Source: an uncultured Clostridia bacterium
GTDB lineage: Bacteria; Bacillota; Clostridia; Christensenellales; UBA1242
NCBI GenBank assembly: GCA_930990975.1
Contig: CAKNRR010000007.1
Location: 1 to 62,665 of the forward strand
Direction of reading: 5' to 3'
Length of the DNA: 62,665 nt
Every line of letters begins with the position of its first letter. Position 1 is the stretch's first letter. Below, piece by piece: positions 17,589 to 27,400 of the stretch. A model generated the notes under the pieces. It had not been told where the DNA came from and made no database searches. It saw only the letters and a list, made by a program, of their open reading frames with translations. The translations under genes were made by a program, and so were the position numbers.

Positions 17589-18356
17589 TTGAATAATAAA
17601 GTTACAAATAAAAATAATAAGACTATGCAAATAAGTCGTTCAAAAAAGATTATAAGAAGTATGTTTGTGGTGCTATGTATAGCCTTGTTTTTGACATTGA
17701 CATACTTTATTCTTGTTTGGACAGGTCTATGGGAAAAACTAAATTCTGTTGAAAAGATAAAAAACATGATTTTGGATTTGGGCTTTTATGGGAGAATTGT
17801 GTTTGTCATTCTTCAATTTTTACAAGTTACTTTTCTTCCATTGCCATCTCCAATTTTGATTATTGCGGGCTCTTTAATCTATGGACCATTTCAAGCTGGC
17901 ATATTGTCACTTTCTGGCATTTTGCTAGGGAGCGCCTTGGCATTTTTTCTAGGCAAGGTGTTTGGGATAAAATTAGTATCCTTTATGGTTGGAAAAGAGT
18001 CACAAAAGAAGTGGTCAAAGTTTTTGAGTAGCTGCAAATATTCTTTTGTCATAATGATGCTTTTGCCATGCTTTCCGGATGATATTTTGTGTTTGGTTGC
18101 AGGCTTGACAGATATGAGTTGGACTTTTTTTATGGTGACACAGTTTGTTACAAGACCAATTGGGATATTCTCGGTCAGCTATCTTTCCAGCGGAGAGATT
18201 ATACCATACAGTGGATGGGGCTTGGTTGTTTGGGCTTTTATCATAATTATTTCATTGCTTCTTATATACTTGGCGACAAAATACAACAAAGAAATAGAAA
18301 ATTTTATAAAAAATATATTTAAAAAGACAAACAAAAAATCCTCTAAAAATAATTAA
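17589..18356 (+). CDS. VTT-domain (TVP38/DedA-like) membrane protein
   Basis: A 255-residue protein of the VTT/SNARE-associated group, related to TVP38/TMEM64 and DedA proteins, some of which move lipids across membranes. About five hydrophobic segments are visible. The hallmark region with 'LPSPILIIAGSLIYGP' and 'GILLGSALAFFLGKVFG' is near residues 80-125, and the glycine/proline-rich second half near 150-200. The start is a TTG with AAGGGA seven bases upstream; an in-frame ATG 16 codons later is an alternative. No partner gene adjoins it and the substrate is unknown. Confidence 0.85.
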   Translation: MNNKVTNKNNKTMQISRSKKIIRSMFVVLCIALFLTLTYFILVWTGLWEKLNSVEKIKNMILDLGFYGRIVFVILQFLQVTFLPLPSPILIIAGSLIYGPFQAGILSLSGILLGSALAFFLGKVFGIKLVSFMVGKESQKKWSKFLSSCKYSFVIMMLLPCFPDDILCLVAGLTDMSWTFFMVTQFVTRPIGIFSVSYLSSGEIIPYSGWGLVVWAFIIIISLLLIYLATKYNKEIENFIKNIFKKTNKKSSKNN

Positions 18357-18488
18357 ATTAATAAATAAATATTAAAATTATTTTTTTATAAATGAAAATT
18401 AAATAAAATATTAAAAAATAAATTTAATTAATTAAATTTTTATTTTTATTTAAATCAATTTATTTAATTTTTTTAATTATTTTTTTGA
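18357..18488. other. AT-rich gap between convergent genes
   Basis: Nearly pure A/T with overlapping weak inverted repeats of AATTAAAT type. It may terminate both the VTT gene and the convergent LysM gene, but no single clean hairpin stands out. Confidence 0.4.
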
Positions 18489-18647
18489 TTATTTTTTAAT
18501 AAACAAAACTTTTCCTTTTTTTATCATGCCAGGAGTTATGTTGTTTGCAATCAAGATGCTCAACGATGACACTCCATATTTTTTAGCAATCATATCAATG
18601 TTATCATGTTCTTGGACGATATATAGACTGTTGTATTCTTTTTTCAT
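18489..18647 (-). CDS. 52-residue single-LysM protein
   Basis: A small gene. AAGGAGG lies six bases before the ATG at 18645-18647 and the frame ends at TAA (18489-18491). Nearly the whole product is one LysM domain: the N-terminal 'YIVQEHDNIDMIAKKYGV' matches the start of the fold, 'LIANNIT' gives the Asn-rich turn, and 'IKKGKVLFI' closes it. LysM domains bind N-acetylglucosamine polymers such as peptidoglycan. There is no signal peptide, so it is either cytoplasmic or exposed only after mother-cell lysis; small LysM proteins do occur in spore coats. It is divergent from spoVB, which makes a sporulation link plausible. Confidence 0.8.
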   Translation of the reverse strand: MKKEYNSLYIVQEHDNIDMIAKKYGVSSLSILIANNITPGMIKKGKVLFIKK

Positions 18648-18708
18648 ATTTTTCCTCCTTGTAGTATTAAATTTTATTCAACTCAAATAACATATATGAG
18701 GAGAGAAA

Positions 18709-20253
18709 ATGAAATCTTTGTTTAAAACAGTTGCATTAATAACAGTCTTTTCGATGCTCACAAGAGTTTTAGGCTTTTTGTTTAGAATAATCTTATCAAG
18801 AGTTGTCGGCGCAGAAGGTGTTGGACTATATCAAGTTGCATCTTCGGTTTTTATGGTGCTTATGACTGTTATTGCAAGCGGTATTCCACTTATAATATCA
18901 AGGTTGAGCGCCGGATATTCGGCTTCAAAAGCCAAAAAGAAGACAGGCTCACTGGTTGCAGTTGCTTTAATATATACAATTTTAGTTTCACTTGTATTGT
19001 GTCTATTGGTAGTTTTGTTTAAAGGTGCTTTTTCAAAGATATTCACAGATGACCGTTGTTATGAAATATTGATTATTCTCTTGCCCAGCCTTGTATTTTC
19101 TTCTGTTTATAGCGTTTTTCGTGGAGCACTATGGGGAGAAGGGAACTATTTTGCATTATGTGTCAGTGAGTTTTACGAACAGGTTGTAAGAATAATCCTT
19201 GGCATATTGTTTATAAGCACAACATTCACGGCAATTGAAAATGCAATTGGACTAAGCTGGTCAATGACAATAGCTTGCTTGTTGTCCATGGTGTTTGTTG
19301 TACTCCTATTTTTCTATTATGGTGGAAGTGTAAACAAAGCTAAACGAGAATTTTTAGGACCTTTACTAAAACAGTCAACACCTATAACATTGATGAGAGT
19401 GGCAGGTTCTTTTATACAGCCATTGATAGCCATAATAATCCCAGCCAGACTTATGGCGATTGGCTACACCAGCACACAAGCAATGAGTTTGTATGGTATC
19501 GCAGTTGGAATGACCTTGCCATTGATATACATTCCAACAACAATAATAGGTTCTCTTTCCACAGCACTTGTGCCAGACATATCAAAAGCAGTTGCTCAAA
19601 ATGATCATTCTCATATAGAGGCTCGAATCACATCATCAATATTTTTCTCGCTTCTTATTTCCTCATTGTTTGTCCCTATATTTTTAGGAATGGGAGAGCA
19701 AACAGGCATATTCTTATATGATAATGTGTTAAGCGGAACACTTCTTCAATCGGCAGCGTGGGTGCTGATACCTTTAGGGTTGACAAACATTACTTCAGCA
19801 CTATTAAATTCATTAGGTTATGAAAAGAGGTCGTTTGTTAATTTTGTGATAGGTTCAATAGCGATGTTTATAGCGTTGTGGTTCTTGCCTTTGCTTTTTG
19901 GAATAAACGCGATAATATGGGCGATGGGATTAAATTATTTGATTGTTGCTTCATTAAACATAATTTTATTGAAAAGAAAAACAAAGACGAATTTTAAAGT
20001 TATGCAAAATATAGGTAAACTTGTGCTATTGATAATCCCATCATCCGCTTTGACAGCTTTTGTTGTCAGTCTATGTGATTATGTATTCCCACTTTTTATA
20101 ACTCTTATTTTGGGCGGAATGGTAAGCGTGATAAGCTTTGCATTGCTGGCAGGAATATTTAATATAGTTGATATAAAAGCATTTATAGTCAATGCGCAAA
20201 GTAGACTTAAATTTAAATATAGAAGAAAAGTCAAAAGAAGTAGTATAAAATAA
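18709..20253 (+). CDS. spoVB: SpoVB-type polysaccharide flippase
   Basis: A 514-residue member of the MOP/MATE exporter superfamily with about 14 membrane helices. The N-terminus ('TRVLGFLFRIILSRVVGAEGVGLYQ') is characteristic of the SpoVB/MurJ-like group. SpoVB is made in the mother cell and is needed for spore cortex synthesis, probably by flipping lipid-linked precursors. The start has GAGGAGAG six bases upstream. A mother-cell promoter may lie in the 60 bases before it, but I find no convincing sigma-E boxes. The divergent LysM gene and the mfd/pth cluster 4 kb downstream recall the spoVB-mfd neighbourhood of Bacillus. The C-terminus is Lys/Arg-rich. Confidence 0.88.
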   Translation: MKSLFKTVALITVFSMLTRVLGFLFRIILSRVVGAEGVGLYQVASSVFMVLMTVIASGIPLIISRLSAGYSASKAKKKTGSLVAVALIYTILVSLVLCLLVVLFKGAFSKIFTDDRCYEILIILLPSLVFSSVYSVFRGALWGEGNYFALCVSEFYEQVVRIILGILFISTTFTAIENAIGLSWSMTIACLLSMVFVVLLFFYYGGSVNKAKREFLGPLLKQSTPITLMRVAGSFIQPLIAIIIPARLMAIGYTSTQAMSLYGIAVGMTLPLIYIPTTIIGSLSTALVPDISKAVAQNDHSHIEARITSSIFFSLLISSLFVPIFLGMGEQTGIFLYDNVLSGTLLQSAAWVLIPLGLTNITSALLNSLGYEKRSFVNFVIGSIAMFIALWFLPLLFGINAIIWAMGLNYLIVASLNIILLKRKTKTNFKVMQNIGKLVLLIIPSSALTAFVVSLCDYVFPLFITLILGGMVSVISFALLAGIFNIVDIKAFIVNAQSRLKFKYRRKVKRSSIK

Positions 20254-20275
20254 AGAAAATGCACAAAATAAGTCT

Positions 20276-20995
20276 ATGCTTACAATAATTATTAGGTCAA
20301 TATTAATTTATTTAATAGTTTTGCTTGTATTTAGACTTATGGGGAAAAGACAGTTAGGGCAGATGCAGCCATTTGAACTTGTTTTGACGCTCATTATTGC
20401 AGATTTAGCAACAATTCCAATGGCTGAGGTGTCAGTTCCAGTACTACATGGAGTTGTCCCACTTTTAACCCTTGTAGTCTTGCATTTTTTATTGACATTG
20501 ATAAGCAGAAGCAGCCAACAATTCAGCAAAATAATCAGCGGGAAGCCAGTTATACTTGTCAATCCAAAAGGAATAGATTATCAAGCAATGAAAAAACTTA
20601 ACCTTTCAACTGATGATATTTTTGCTGCTTTAAGAGAGTGTGGCTATTTCAGTTTATCACAAATTCAATATGCAATCATGGAAACAAATGGGAAGGTCAG
20701 CGTAATGCCAAAAGCTGATTATGCACCAGTCACAAACGGAGATTTAAACACGAAGGTTGAAGACAGTTTTATTCCGATTGTTCTGATAAGCGAAGGGAAG
20801 ATAATAAAAGAAAACATAGAGCTTGCAGGGATAAATGAAGATGAGATACAAAAAATAATTTCTCAAAACAGTTCAAAGAGTAAAAAAATAAAAGATGTGC
20901 TTCTTTTGACTATAGATAAAACAGGGCAAACATATCTTCAGATGAAAGAGGGCGAGGGGATAAGTTTTCAGTCTAAAAGGCTGGTGGAAACATGA
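20276..20995 (+). CDS. DUF421 (YetF-like) membrane protein
   Basis: A 239-residue DUF421 protein with three N-terminal membrane helices. It has the family's 'RLMGKRQLGQMQPFELVLTLIIADLA' region (about 20-45) and a cytoplasmic alpha/beta domain with 'GKPVILVNPKGID' (about 93-105) and 'ALRECGYFSLSQIQYAIMETNGKVSV' (about 120-145). Function is unsettled. YetF-type proteins are common in spore formers and some take part in spore membrane properties. No ribosome binding site precedes the ATG, 22 bases after spoVB, so translation may depend on coupling. Its stop overlaps the next start by four bases. Confidence 0.9.
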   Translation: MLTIIIRSILIYLIVLLVFRLMGKRQLGQMQPFELVLTLIIADLATIPMAEVSVPVLHGVVPLLTLVVLHFLLTLISRSSQQFSKIISGKPVILVNPKGIDYQAMKKLNLSTDDIFAALRECGYFSLSQIQYAIMETNGKVSVMPKADYAPVTNGDLNTKVEDSFIPIVLISEGKIIKENIELAGINEDEIQKIISQNSSKSKKIKDVLLLTIDKTGQTYLQMKEGEGISFQSKRLVET

Positions 20996-21387
20996 AATTT
21001 TTTCACTATATCAATTTTATCCTCATAGTTATTTTGCTTGCTGGGATATGTGTTCTTGAAGATGTGATGGTTTCAAACTCATTGAAAGAAATGCAGTCAA
21101 TATGTTTTGAAATTGAAGGCAAGCTTGAGAATTACAATGATTTAAAAAATATGGATATAGTCCTTTCAATTGACAATTTAGAATATAGGTGGCATAAAGA
21201 TGAAGCTTCATTATGTTATATGGTTAACCATAAAAGCATACAGGAAATTGGACAAGAAATTGCGAAATTAAAGCTGTATATCTCAGGGAATGATATTGAA
21301 GCATTCAAGGTTTCTTTGGAGGAGATAAAATTTTATTGCCATAGCTACCTGCATTTCATGGGAGCAAACATCCATAATGTGCTTTAG
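20992..21387 (+). CDS. DUF4363 family membrane protein
   Basis: A 131-residue protein with one N-terminal hydrophobic segment (about 5-25) and a helical remainder that matches the DUF4363 pattern: 'DNLEYRWHKDE', then 'LKLYISGNDIEAFKVSLEEIKFYCHSY'. DUF4363 genes often directly follow DUF421 genes in clostridia. Here the ATG overlaps the DUF421 stop (ATGA), which implies coupled synthesis and perhaps a complex. The biochemical role is unknown. It ends the spoVB-DUF421-DUF4363 transcription unit before a terminator. Confidence 0.85.
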   Translation: MKFFHYINFILIVILLAGICVLEDVMVSNSLKEMQSICFEIEGKLENYNDLKNMDIVLSIDNLEYRWHKDEASLCYMVNHKSIQEIGQEIAKLKLYISGNDIEAFKVSLEEIKFYCHSYLHFMGANIHNVL

Positions 21388-21481
21388 TTAATATTAAGAA
21401 GAAGATAAATAAGAGGTTGATAAAGTAAATAATAAGTTGACGGACAGAAATGCGATATTGCGAAAATATAAAAAAGAAAAT

Positions 21482-21518
21482 AAAAAAAGACTTCATTTTG
21501 TTGAAGTCTTTTTATTTT
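21482..21518. terminator. Bidirectional intrinsic terminator
   Basis: A perfect stem, AAAAAGACTTCA and its complement, with a five-base loop, has an A-run before and a T-run after. It serves the DUF4363 unit and possibly the convergent surface-protein gene. Confidence 0.85.
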
Positions 21519-21588
21519 AATTTTTTTGATAATAAGATTTTATTTTTAAAACAATATTTGCTTATTCGTTTTAATCGTTAAACCAATT

Positions 21589-22710
21589 TTACCAAACCTT
21601 ATCTTTTTTACTTCTGATGATTGCAATAGCTACAACAACCAAAACAGCAAATGCTGCGACACCGGCAACTATATAGATTACAATCATATAATCAAATGCT
21701 GACCCTGTGCTGACAGCAACTCTATTGCTTCCCGAAGCTTCTGATTCTCCATGAGCTGTATATTCGCACCAAACTGTCCAGTCGCCAGAAACTTCATTGT
21801 CATTAAAGATAAATGTAAGGCCTGTTCTAGCATAGTCAAGGGCAGAGTAAAGCCCTTCACTGCATTCGCTGAAATCTTCTCTTGAAAGGTCATCATCAAC
21901 CAATGCGTATTTTATTCCATCAGTTCCTTCACCCATAACATACCAAACAAGGCGTGATTTGTCAATATATCTATATTCTTCATAATTTTCAAGATAGAAT
22001 TCAAAACTATCATGCAATGAGTTGTCGCTTGGAATTGTTCTGTATTCAATTTTAGGTGTGTTTACTATAGCCATAGTAGGTTCAATGCAATAATAGAATG
22101 AACTTATTTCTGCATCATTAATATCAATAGTGAATTTATAAATTCCCCATTCTTTAATTTCTTTTTGAACGCCATTGTCAAGTCCACTTATGCCATTGTC
22201 AATATCAAGTTCATAAGAATCAAAAGTTGTGTAGTCATAAGACACTTGAGTTTCAATATTTTGCAAAGTTACAGTTTCTTCAACATAGAAATCATTTGCA
22301 TCAAGATAAGCTGGGACGAATTCTACAGTGATATTCATGGTGTAAATGGCGATGTCAGGGGTAGTATCACTTGCAGGTCTAAATGGAGGAGGGTTTTCTT
22401 CATCAGGGATATAGCTTATGACAAACTTTTCTGCATCTGACCATTTTTGCACATAAGCTGAGCCGTCATAATAGTCTATAGGGTTTTCAAGAATGATTTT
22501 TTCATTATCTCTCGAATAAATATCGACATTTATACCGCCGCCTAAAGTTGAAACAACATCATCACCAACTGAGAAATTGTTGGCATTTGCGTTTTTGCCA
22601 AAATCTTTTTCGCTAACGCCGAAACTTAAGAAGATAAATATCGAAGCAAAAAGAACAATGAATAAAATATAAAAAACTTTAGTTAGGGCTAATTTATTTA
22701 TCTTTCTCAT
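21589..22710 (-). CDS. Surface protein anchored by a C-terminal membrane helix, unknown function
   Basis: A 373-residue protein. The start is the ATG at 22708-22710 with AAAGGAG seven bases upstream; a longer frame to 22749 lacks a ribosome binding site. An N-terminal signal segment lies at about 10-31, then an extracytoplasmic beta-rich region rich in Asp, Glu, Tyr and Thr, with a repeated pattern of short strands that suggests one to three Ig-like folds. A second hydrophobic helix (about 345-367) is followed by 'RSKKDKVW', which would leave the protein on the outer face of the membrane. The same architecture (signal, beta-rich body, C-terminal helix, Lys/Arg tail) occurs in the mannanase at 9705. 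No enzymatic motif is seen. Confidence 0.72.
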   Translation of the reverse strand: MRKINKLALTKVFYILFIVLFASIFIFLSFGVSEKDFGKNANANNFSVGDDVVSTLGGGINVDIYSRDNEKIILENPIDYYDGSAYVQKWSDAEKFVISYIPDEENPPPFRPASDTTPDIAIYTMNITVEFVPAYLDANDFYVEETVTLQNIETQVSYDYTTFDSYELDIDNGISGLDNGVQKEIKEWGIYKFTIDINDAEISSFYYCIEPTMAIVNTPKIEYRTIPSDNSLHDSFEFYLENYEEYRYIDKSRLVWYVMGEGTDGIKYALVDDDLSREDFSECSEGLYSALDYARTGLTFIFNDNEVSGDWTVWCEYTAHGESEASGSNRVAVSTGSAFDYMIVIYIVAGVAAFAVLVVVAIAIIRSKKDKVW

Positions 22711-22854
22711 AGAAATCTCCTTTAAGAATAAATTTGAATATCTTATCAATAAAATAATAGCATATAAATAAAAATAAAAAAAATGATTTTAATTAATTTT
22801 AAATAATATTAATATTTTTTGCAAAAATTGCTAAGTTATTTAAGTGTTTTATTG

Positions 22855-22883
22855 TTGACAAAAAAAAATAAAGAATATATACT
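22855..22883 (+). promoter_or_regulatory. Strong promoter of the GlmU-like gene, leaderless layout
   Basis: TTGACA (22855-22860), a 17-base spacer and TATACT (22878-22883). The ATG begins at 22890, six bases after the -10 box, with no Shine-Dalgarno sequence. It presumably also drives pth, and perhaps mfd. Confidence 0.85.
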
Positions 22884-22889
22884 TTTAGT

Positions 22890-23747
22890 ATGGAAAAAGA
22901 TGAAATTGAATTGATGGTTGCAGAAAATCAAATTGCAATAGATTTTGATGCTTTAAGCATGCAAGAGGAAGAAAGCACAATCCTTCCTCAGTCTGTGATA
23001 AAACCAGTGAATTATGAGTGGATAAAAGAGGAAGTGCTGTTTATAGTTGTCAAAGCTTACAACAATGCAGTTGCTAAAGATTTGCCTTCCTTGCGTTTGT
23101 GTGGCAAAAAGCTTCTTGATTGGGTTCTCAATGCTGGAAGCCATTGTGAATATAAAATAATAGAAGATTGCCAAGATATAATTGAAAGAGTGAGAGCAGT
23201 TAATACAGACAAAAAGATTATAGCTGTATTTTATAGCGACACACCACTTCTTGATAGGGCAACATTTAATGGATATTGTGAGTATTTTTCTGCGCACAAT
23301 ATGAATTTTTTGCAGCTTAAAAGAGGCTTTATAGTAAAGACAGAATATTTAAAAAGCAACTATGCAATAGCGCAGGGTGTAATTTCGAAAGAAGATAAAC
23401 ACTTAATGCAAGTTGACAGTGCGAAAACTTTAAATTATATGAGCAATATTATGTATAACAAAATACTAAATTATCATATAAAAAATGGTGTTATAATTTA
23501 TGGAGAAAGCAGTGTTTTCATTGATGCAGATGTTGAAATTGAAGGCGGCGTAATAATTTATCCAAACAATATAATAAAAGGACAAAGTATAATAGCAGAA
23601 GGCGCTGTGCTTGAAAGTGGAAATATCATAAAAGATAGTATAATTTCAAACAATGCTGTGATTAAAAATAGTTATATTGAAAACAGCAAAATAGGGACAG
23701 GGGTGACGATAGAGCCACTAAGCAAAATAATAGGACAGGAGATTTAA
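22890..23747 (+). CDS. GlmU-like protein with degenerate nucleotidyltransferase site
   Basis: A 285-residue protein that I read as a reduced relative of GlmU, the enzyme that makes UDP-GlcNAc. Residues 49-190 follow the nucleotidyltransferase fold ('DLPSLRLCGKKLLDWVLNA' and 'IIAVFYSDTPLL', with Asp117 where GlmU binds metal). However, the nucleotide-binding loop that should read as a GxGTRM motif is 'KAYNNAV' (55-61), lacking its Gly and Arg. Residues 195-285 are a short left-handed beta-helix of hexapeptide repeats. Active GlmU is about 450 residues, with a long acetyltransferase helix; this one is truncated. It sits directly before pth and mfd, where Bacillus has glmU. It is probably not a working GlmU and may be regulatory or structural. 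Transcription predicts a leaderless mRNA. Confidence 0.65.
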   Translation: MEKDEIELMVAENQIAIDFDALSMQEEESTILPQSVIKPVNYEWIKEEVLFIVVKAYNNAVAKDLPSLRLCGKKLLDWVLNAGSHCEYKIIEDCQDIIERVRAVNTDKKIIAVFYSDTPLLDRATFNGYCEYFSAHNMNFLQLKRGFIVKTEYLKSNYAIAQGVISKEDKHLMQVDSAKTLNYMSNIMYNKILNYHIKNGVIIYGESSVFIDADVEIEGGVIIYPNNIIKGQSIIAEGAVLESGNIIKDSIISNNAVIKNSYIENSKIGTGVTIEPLSKIIGQEI

Positions 23748-23748
23748 A

Positions 23749-24264
23749 GTGATAATAATTGTAGGGCTTGGAAATATTGGCGTGCAATATCAAAACACAT
23801 TTCATAATATTGGCTTTAAAGTGGTTGATGAGCTTTCAAGGAGATTGTCAATAGAGATAAAAAAAGAAAAATTTAAGGCATTGATAGGCCAAGGAAGCTA
23901 TTTAGGCAAACAAATAATGCTTGTAAAGCCAACGACTTATATGAACAACAGCGGAGAGGCTGTTGTCCTTTTAAAACAAAAATATAAGGATGCAAGAATA
24001 ATTGTTGTTGTAGATGATATTGACTTGCCAAAAGGCAAAATAAGATATAGAGAACATGGAAAGTCTGGCACACATAACGGCTTGCGTTCTATTGTTTCTT
24101 ATATAGGAGAAGAATTTGAAAGAGTCCGAGTAGGAATTGGACGAGATGAAAAAAAAGATTTGGCAGATTATGTTTTGTCAAATATAAGGCAAGAAGATGA
24201 AATGCTTTTTAGTCAAGCAATCGACCAAGCATGTGATTTAATTATTGAAAAAATAAAAGAATAA
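23749..24264 (+). CDS. pth: Peptidyl-tRNA hydrolase
   Basis: A 171-residue enzyme that releases peptides from peptidyl-tRNA dropped by stalled ribosomes. The active-site set is complete: Asn9 in GLGNIG, the catalytic His19 in NTFHNIGF, Asn66 in TYMNNSG, Asp92 in DDIDLPKG, and His109-Asn110 in GTHNGLRS. It is slightly shorter than the usual 185-195 residues, mainly at the C-terminus. The start is a GTG with ACAGGAG seven bases upstream, one base after the stop of the GlmU-like gene. In Bacillus the gene (spoVC) is followed by mfd, as here. Confidence 0.96.
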   Translation: MIIIVGLGNIGVQYQNTFHNIGFKVVDELSRRLSIEIKKEKFKALIGQGSYLGKQIMLVKPTTYMNNSGEAVVLLKQKYKDARIIVVVDDIDLPKGKIRYREHGKSGTHNGLRSIVSYIGEEFERVRVGIGRDEKKDLADYVLSNIRQEDEMLFSQAIDQACDLIIEKIKE

Positions 24265-24412
24265 AAACCAATATCAGTTAAAATGACCAAATGAAATAAA
24301 TTATTTAAAGAAAAATAAAGAATAATATAAATTTTAATAAAAATTAAACAATAAATAATTAAATAAAAAATTAATAGAAAAATGTCAAATTGATTTATAA
24401 GAGGATAATATT
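24265..24412. other. AT-rich spacer between pth and mfd
   Basis: About 150 bases of A/T-rich sequence with no gene and no clean terminator. mfd could be read from the promoter at 22855 or from a weak promoter here. Confidence 0.4.
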
Positions 24413-27400
24413 TTGAAATTTTTAGAAAAAGAACTGTCGCATATTTTGAATAAAAAAGTTATTTCAGGAGTGGGCGAGGGCGAGAAAATAGTTTTAATGC
24501 AACAATTTACTCACCTTGTTTTTTTGTGTGGAAATTTTGTTTCAGCTGGGAAGATAAAACGAGGGCTTGAAAGTTTTGGAAAGAAGGTTGAAATAGTTTC
24601 AAACGCAAGAGAGAGTGATGATGAAAATGACAAAAACTTACTCCCATTTGTTGAAAGTATAAACAGATATATCTTAGGTCAAGTTGATACATTGATTTTT
24701 TTACCTTGTTCAATGATTATCAAGTTTGATAAATCAAAATTTGTTCCAATAAAGATAGAAAAAAATAAAACATACAATTTAGAAAGTCTTGTGTCTTCAC
24801 TTGTAGAATATGGTTACGAGAGGACAAGCCTTGTGACAAATGCCGGTCAATTTGCTTTAAGAGGGGATATTTTAGACATCTTTACTTCTGCAAACGAGAA
24901 ACCTTATCGTATAGAGTTTTTTGATGATTTAGTCGAAAATATAAGCATTTTTGATGAAAACACAATGAAAAATATTGCGACTAAAGAAAGTGTTGATATA
25001 TGTTTGTCAAAGTTGCCACTTGGCGAGGATAATGTGTTCAGCTTAGATGGCGAGAAGATATTGGACGAGCCAAAGAAAATTGATGATGAGATAACTCTTA
25101 TCAAACAAAGCTATTCAACAATGTCTTTTTATAACTATAAATATTATGAAGAATTTGAAAAGCTTTATGACAAAGCTGATTTGATATTTGATAATTTTCA
25201 AATCTCATCGCCAGATTATCACAATGAAAAAATTGCAGAAAGAAGTTATTTGACGGACTTTTTGGCATTAAAGCAAGATATTATTGATTTCAAAAATCTT
25301 AATCAAGCTGTTATACTATTTTCATCAGAAGAGCGCTACAAGAAAAACTTGGCTGATTTTTTGACAGAAAATGGACTGTCATATTTTGATTATGATCCAA
25401 CAAAGAAGATAGAGAAAAAAGAGATTTATCTATCTACACTTGCAATGCCATATTCATTTTCTTTTTTAAGAGAAGGTGTTGTTGGTATTGGCAGTGACAG
25501 CTTGTTTCGAAGTTCGACTTCAACCTTTTCAAAAAGCAGGCATTCAGTTTTTTATCTTCCAAAACTGGGCGATTATGTCGTTCATACATTCCATGGAATT
25601 GGGAAATGTATAAAGATTGAAAGATTAAAAATATCAAATATAGAAAAAGATTATTTTGTAATTGAGTATAAAAATGGCGATATTCTATATTTGCCAAGTG
25701 AAGAAGCAAATACAATTTCTGCTTACATTGGCAGTGAAGAGCAACCAAAACTGTCATCTTTAGGTGGCGGAGAATTTACAAGGTTAAAAGATAGGGTAAG
25801 GGCCAGCATAAAAGAGATGGCAATAAGCCTTGTAGATATTTATAAAGAAAGACAAAAAATAAAGGGCTTCAAGTTTATTCGCGATGATTTTTTGGAAAAG
25901 CAATTTGCCGATGCGTTTGGCTATCAAGAAACGCCTGACCAACTCAAAGCCATAAGCGATATTGATAAGGATATGGAAAGCGATAGGGTTATGGATAGGC
26001 TTATTTGTGGCGATGTCGGCTTTGGGAAAACTGAGGTTGCTTTAAGGGCTTGTTTTAAATGTATTTATAATGGCAAACAAGTCAGCCTTCTTTGTCCAAC
26101 CACAATATTATCTCAACAACACTATATGACGGCAAAAGAAAGATTAGAGCCTTTTGGAGTCAAGGTTGAAGTAATAAATCGTTTTAAAACAACACTACAA
26201 ATAAAAGATATTTTAAGAAGACTTAAAGATGGCGAAATAGACATGATAATAGGCACACACAGATTATTAAATAATGATGTGCAATATAAAGATTTGGGGC
26301 TTCTGATTTTGGATGAAGAGCAACGCTTTGGTGTTGAACATAAAGAAAAGATTAAGGACGGCAATAGAAGCATAGATGTTTTGACACTTTCAGCGACCCC
26401 TATACCAAGGACCTTAAATATGTCGCTTTCAGGGATAAGGGATATTTCAGTTATAGAAACTCCTCCAAGAGATAGGTTGCCAATACAAACTTATGTGTCA
26501 GAAGAAAATGACCAACTTATCAAAGATGTCTTAAATCGTGAACTTGCAAGAGGTGGACAAGCCTTTGTTGTTTACAACAGAGTTGAGTCAATTGAGGAAT
26601 TTGCAAGCCATATAAGAAAATTGATGCCAAACGCAAATATTGGTGTGGCACATGGACAGATGAATGAAAAGTTACTTGAGAATGTAATAGAGCGCTTATA
26701 TGACGGTGTATATAATATTTTGATAGCAACCACACTTATTGAAAACGGAATAAACCTTCCTATGGCAAACACAATGGTTGTCATTGAAGCTGACAGGCTT
26801 GGCTTAAGTCAATTATATCAGTTGCGTGGAAGAATAGGAAGAAGTGATAAACTAAGCTATGCTTATTTGACTTATGTCAAAGATAAGCATTTGACAGACG
26901 ATGCCTATAAACGCCTTGAAGCAATAAAAGAGTTCAGTCAACTTGGAAGTGGTTTCAAGATTGCAATGAGGGACTTGGAAATAAGAGGGGCAGGAAACAT
27001 ATTTGGAAAAGAACAACATGGACATATTGCCAAGGTTGGATATGATATGTTTGTTAAATTGCTGGAAGAAGAAGTCAAAGATATTAAAGGCGAAAAGATA
27101 AATAAACTAAGTGATGTCAAACTTGAAATCAGCTTAAGTGCCTTTATAAGTGAAGATTATATTGAAGACAACGAACAGAGAATTGTTTACTATACAAGGA
27201 TAAGTGAAATTTCAAGTGAAGATGACATGAAAAACTTGCTGGAAAGCTTAGAAGATGGATATGGACAAATTCCACAAGAAGTCAAAAACTTGTGCCTTCT
27301 TGCTTATTTAAGAAACTTGGCAGGGAATTTTTCTGTGCAAAAATTAAGAGTAAACAAGTATGAATGTATTGTATTCTTAGAGAAAAAAGAAGAAATAATA

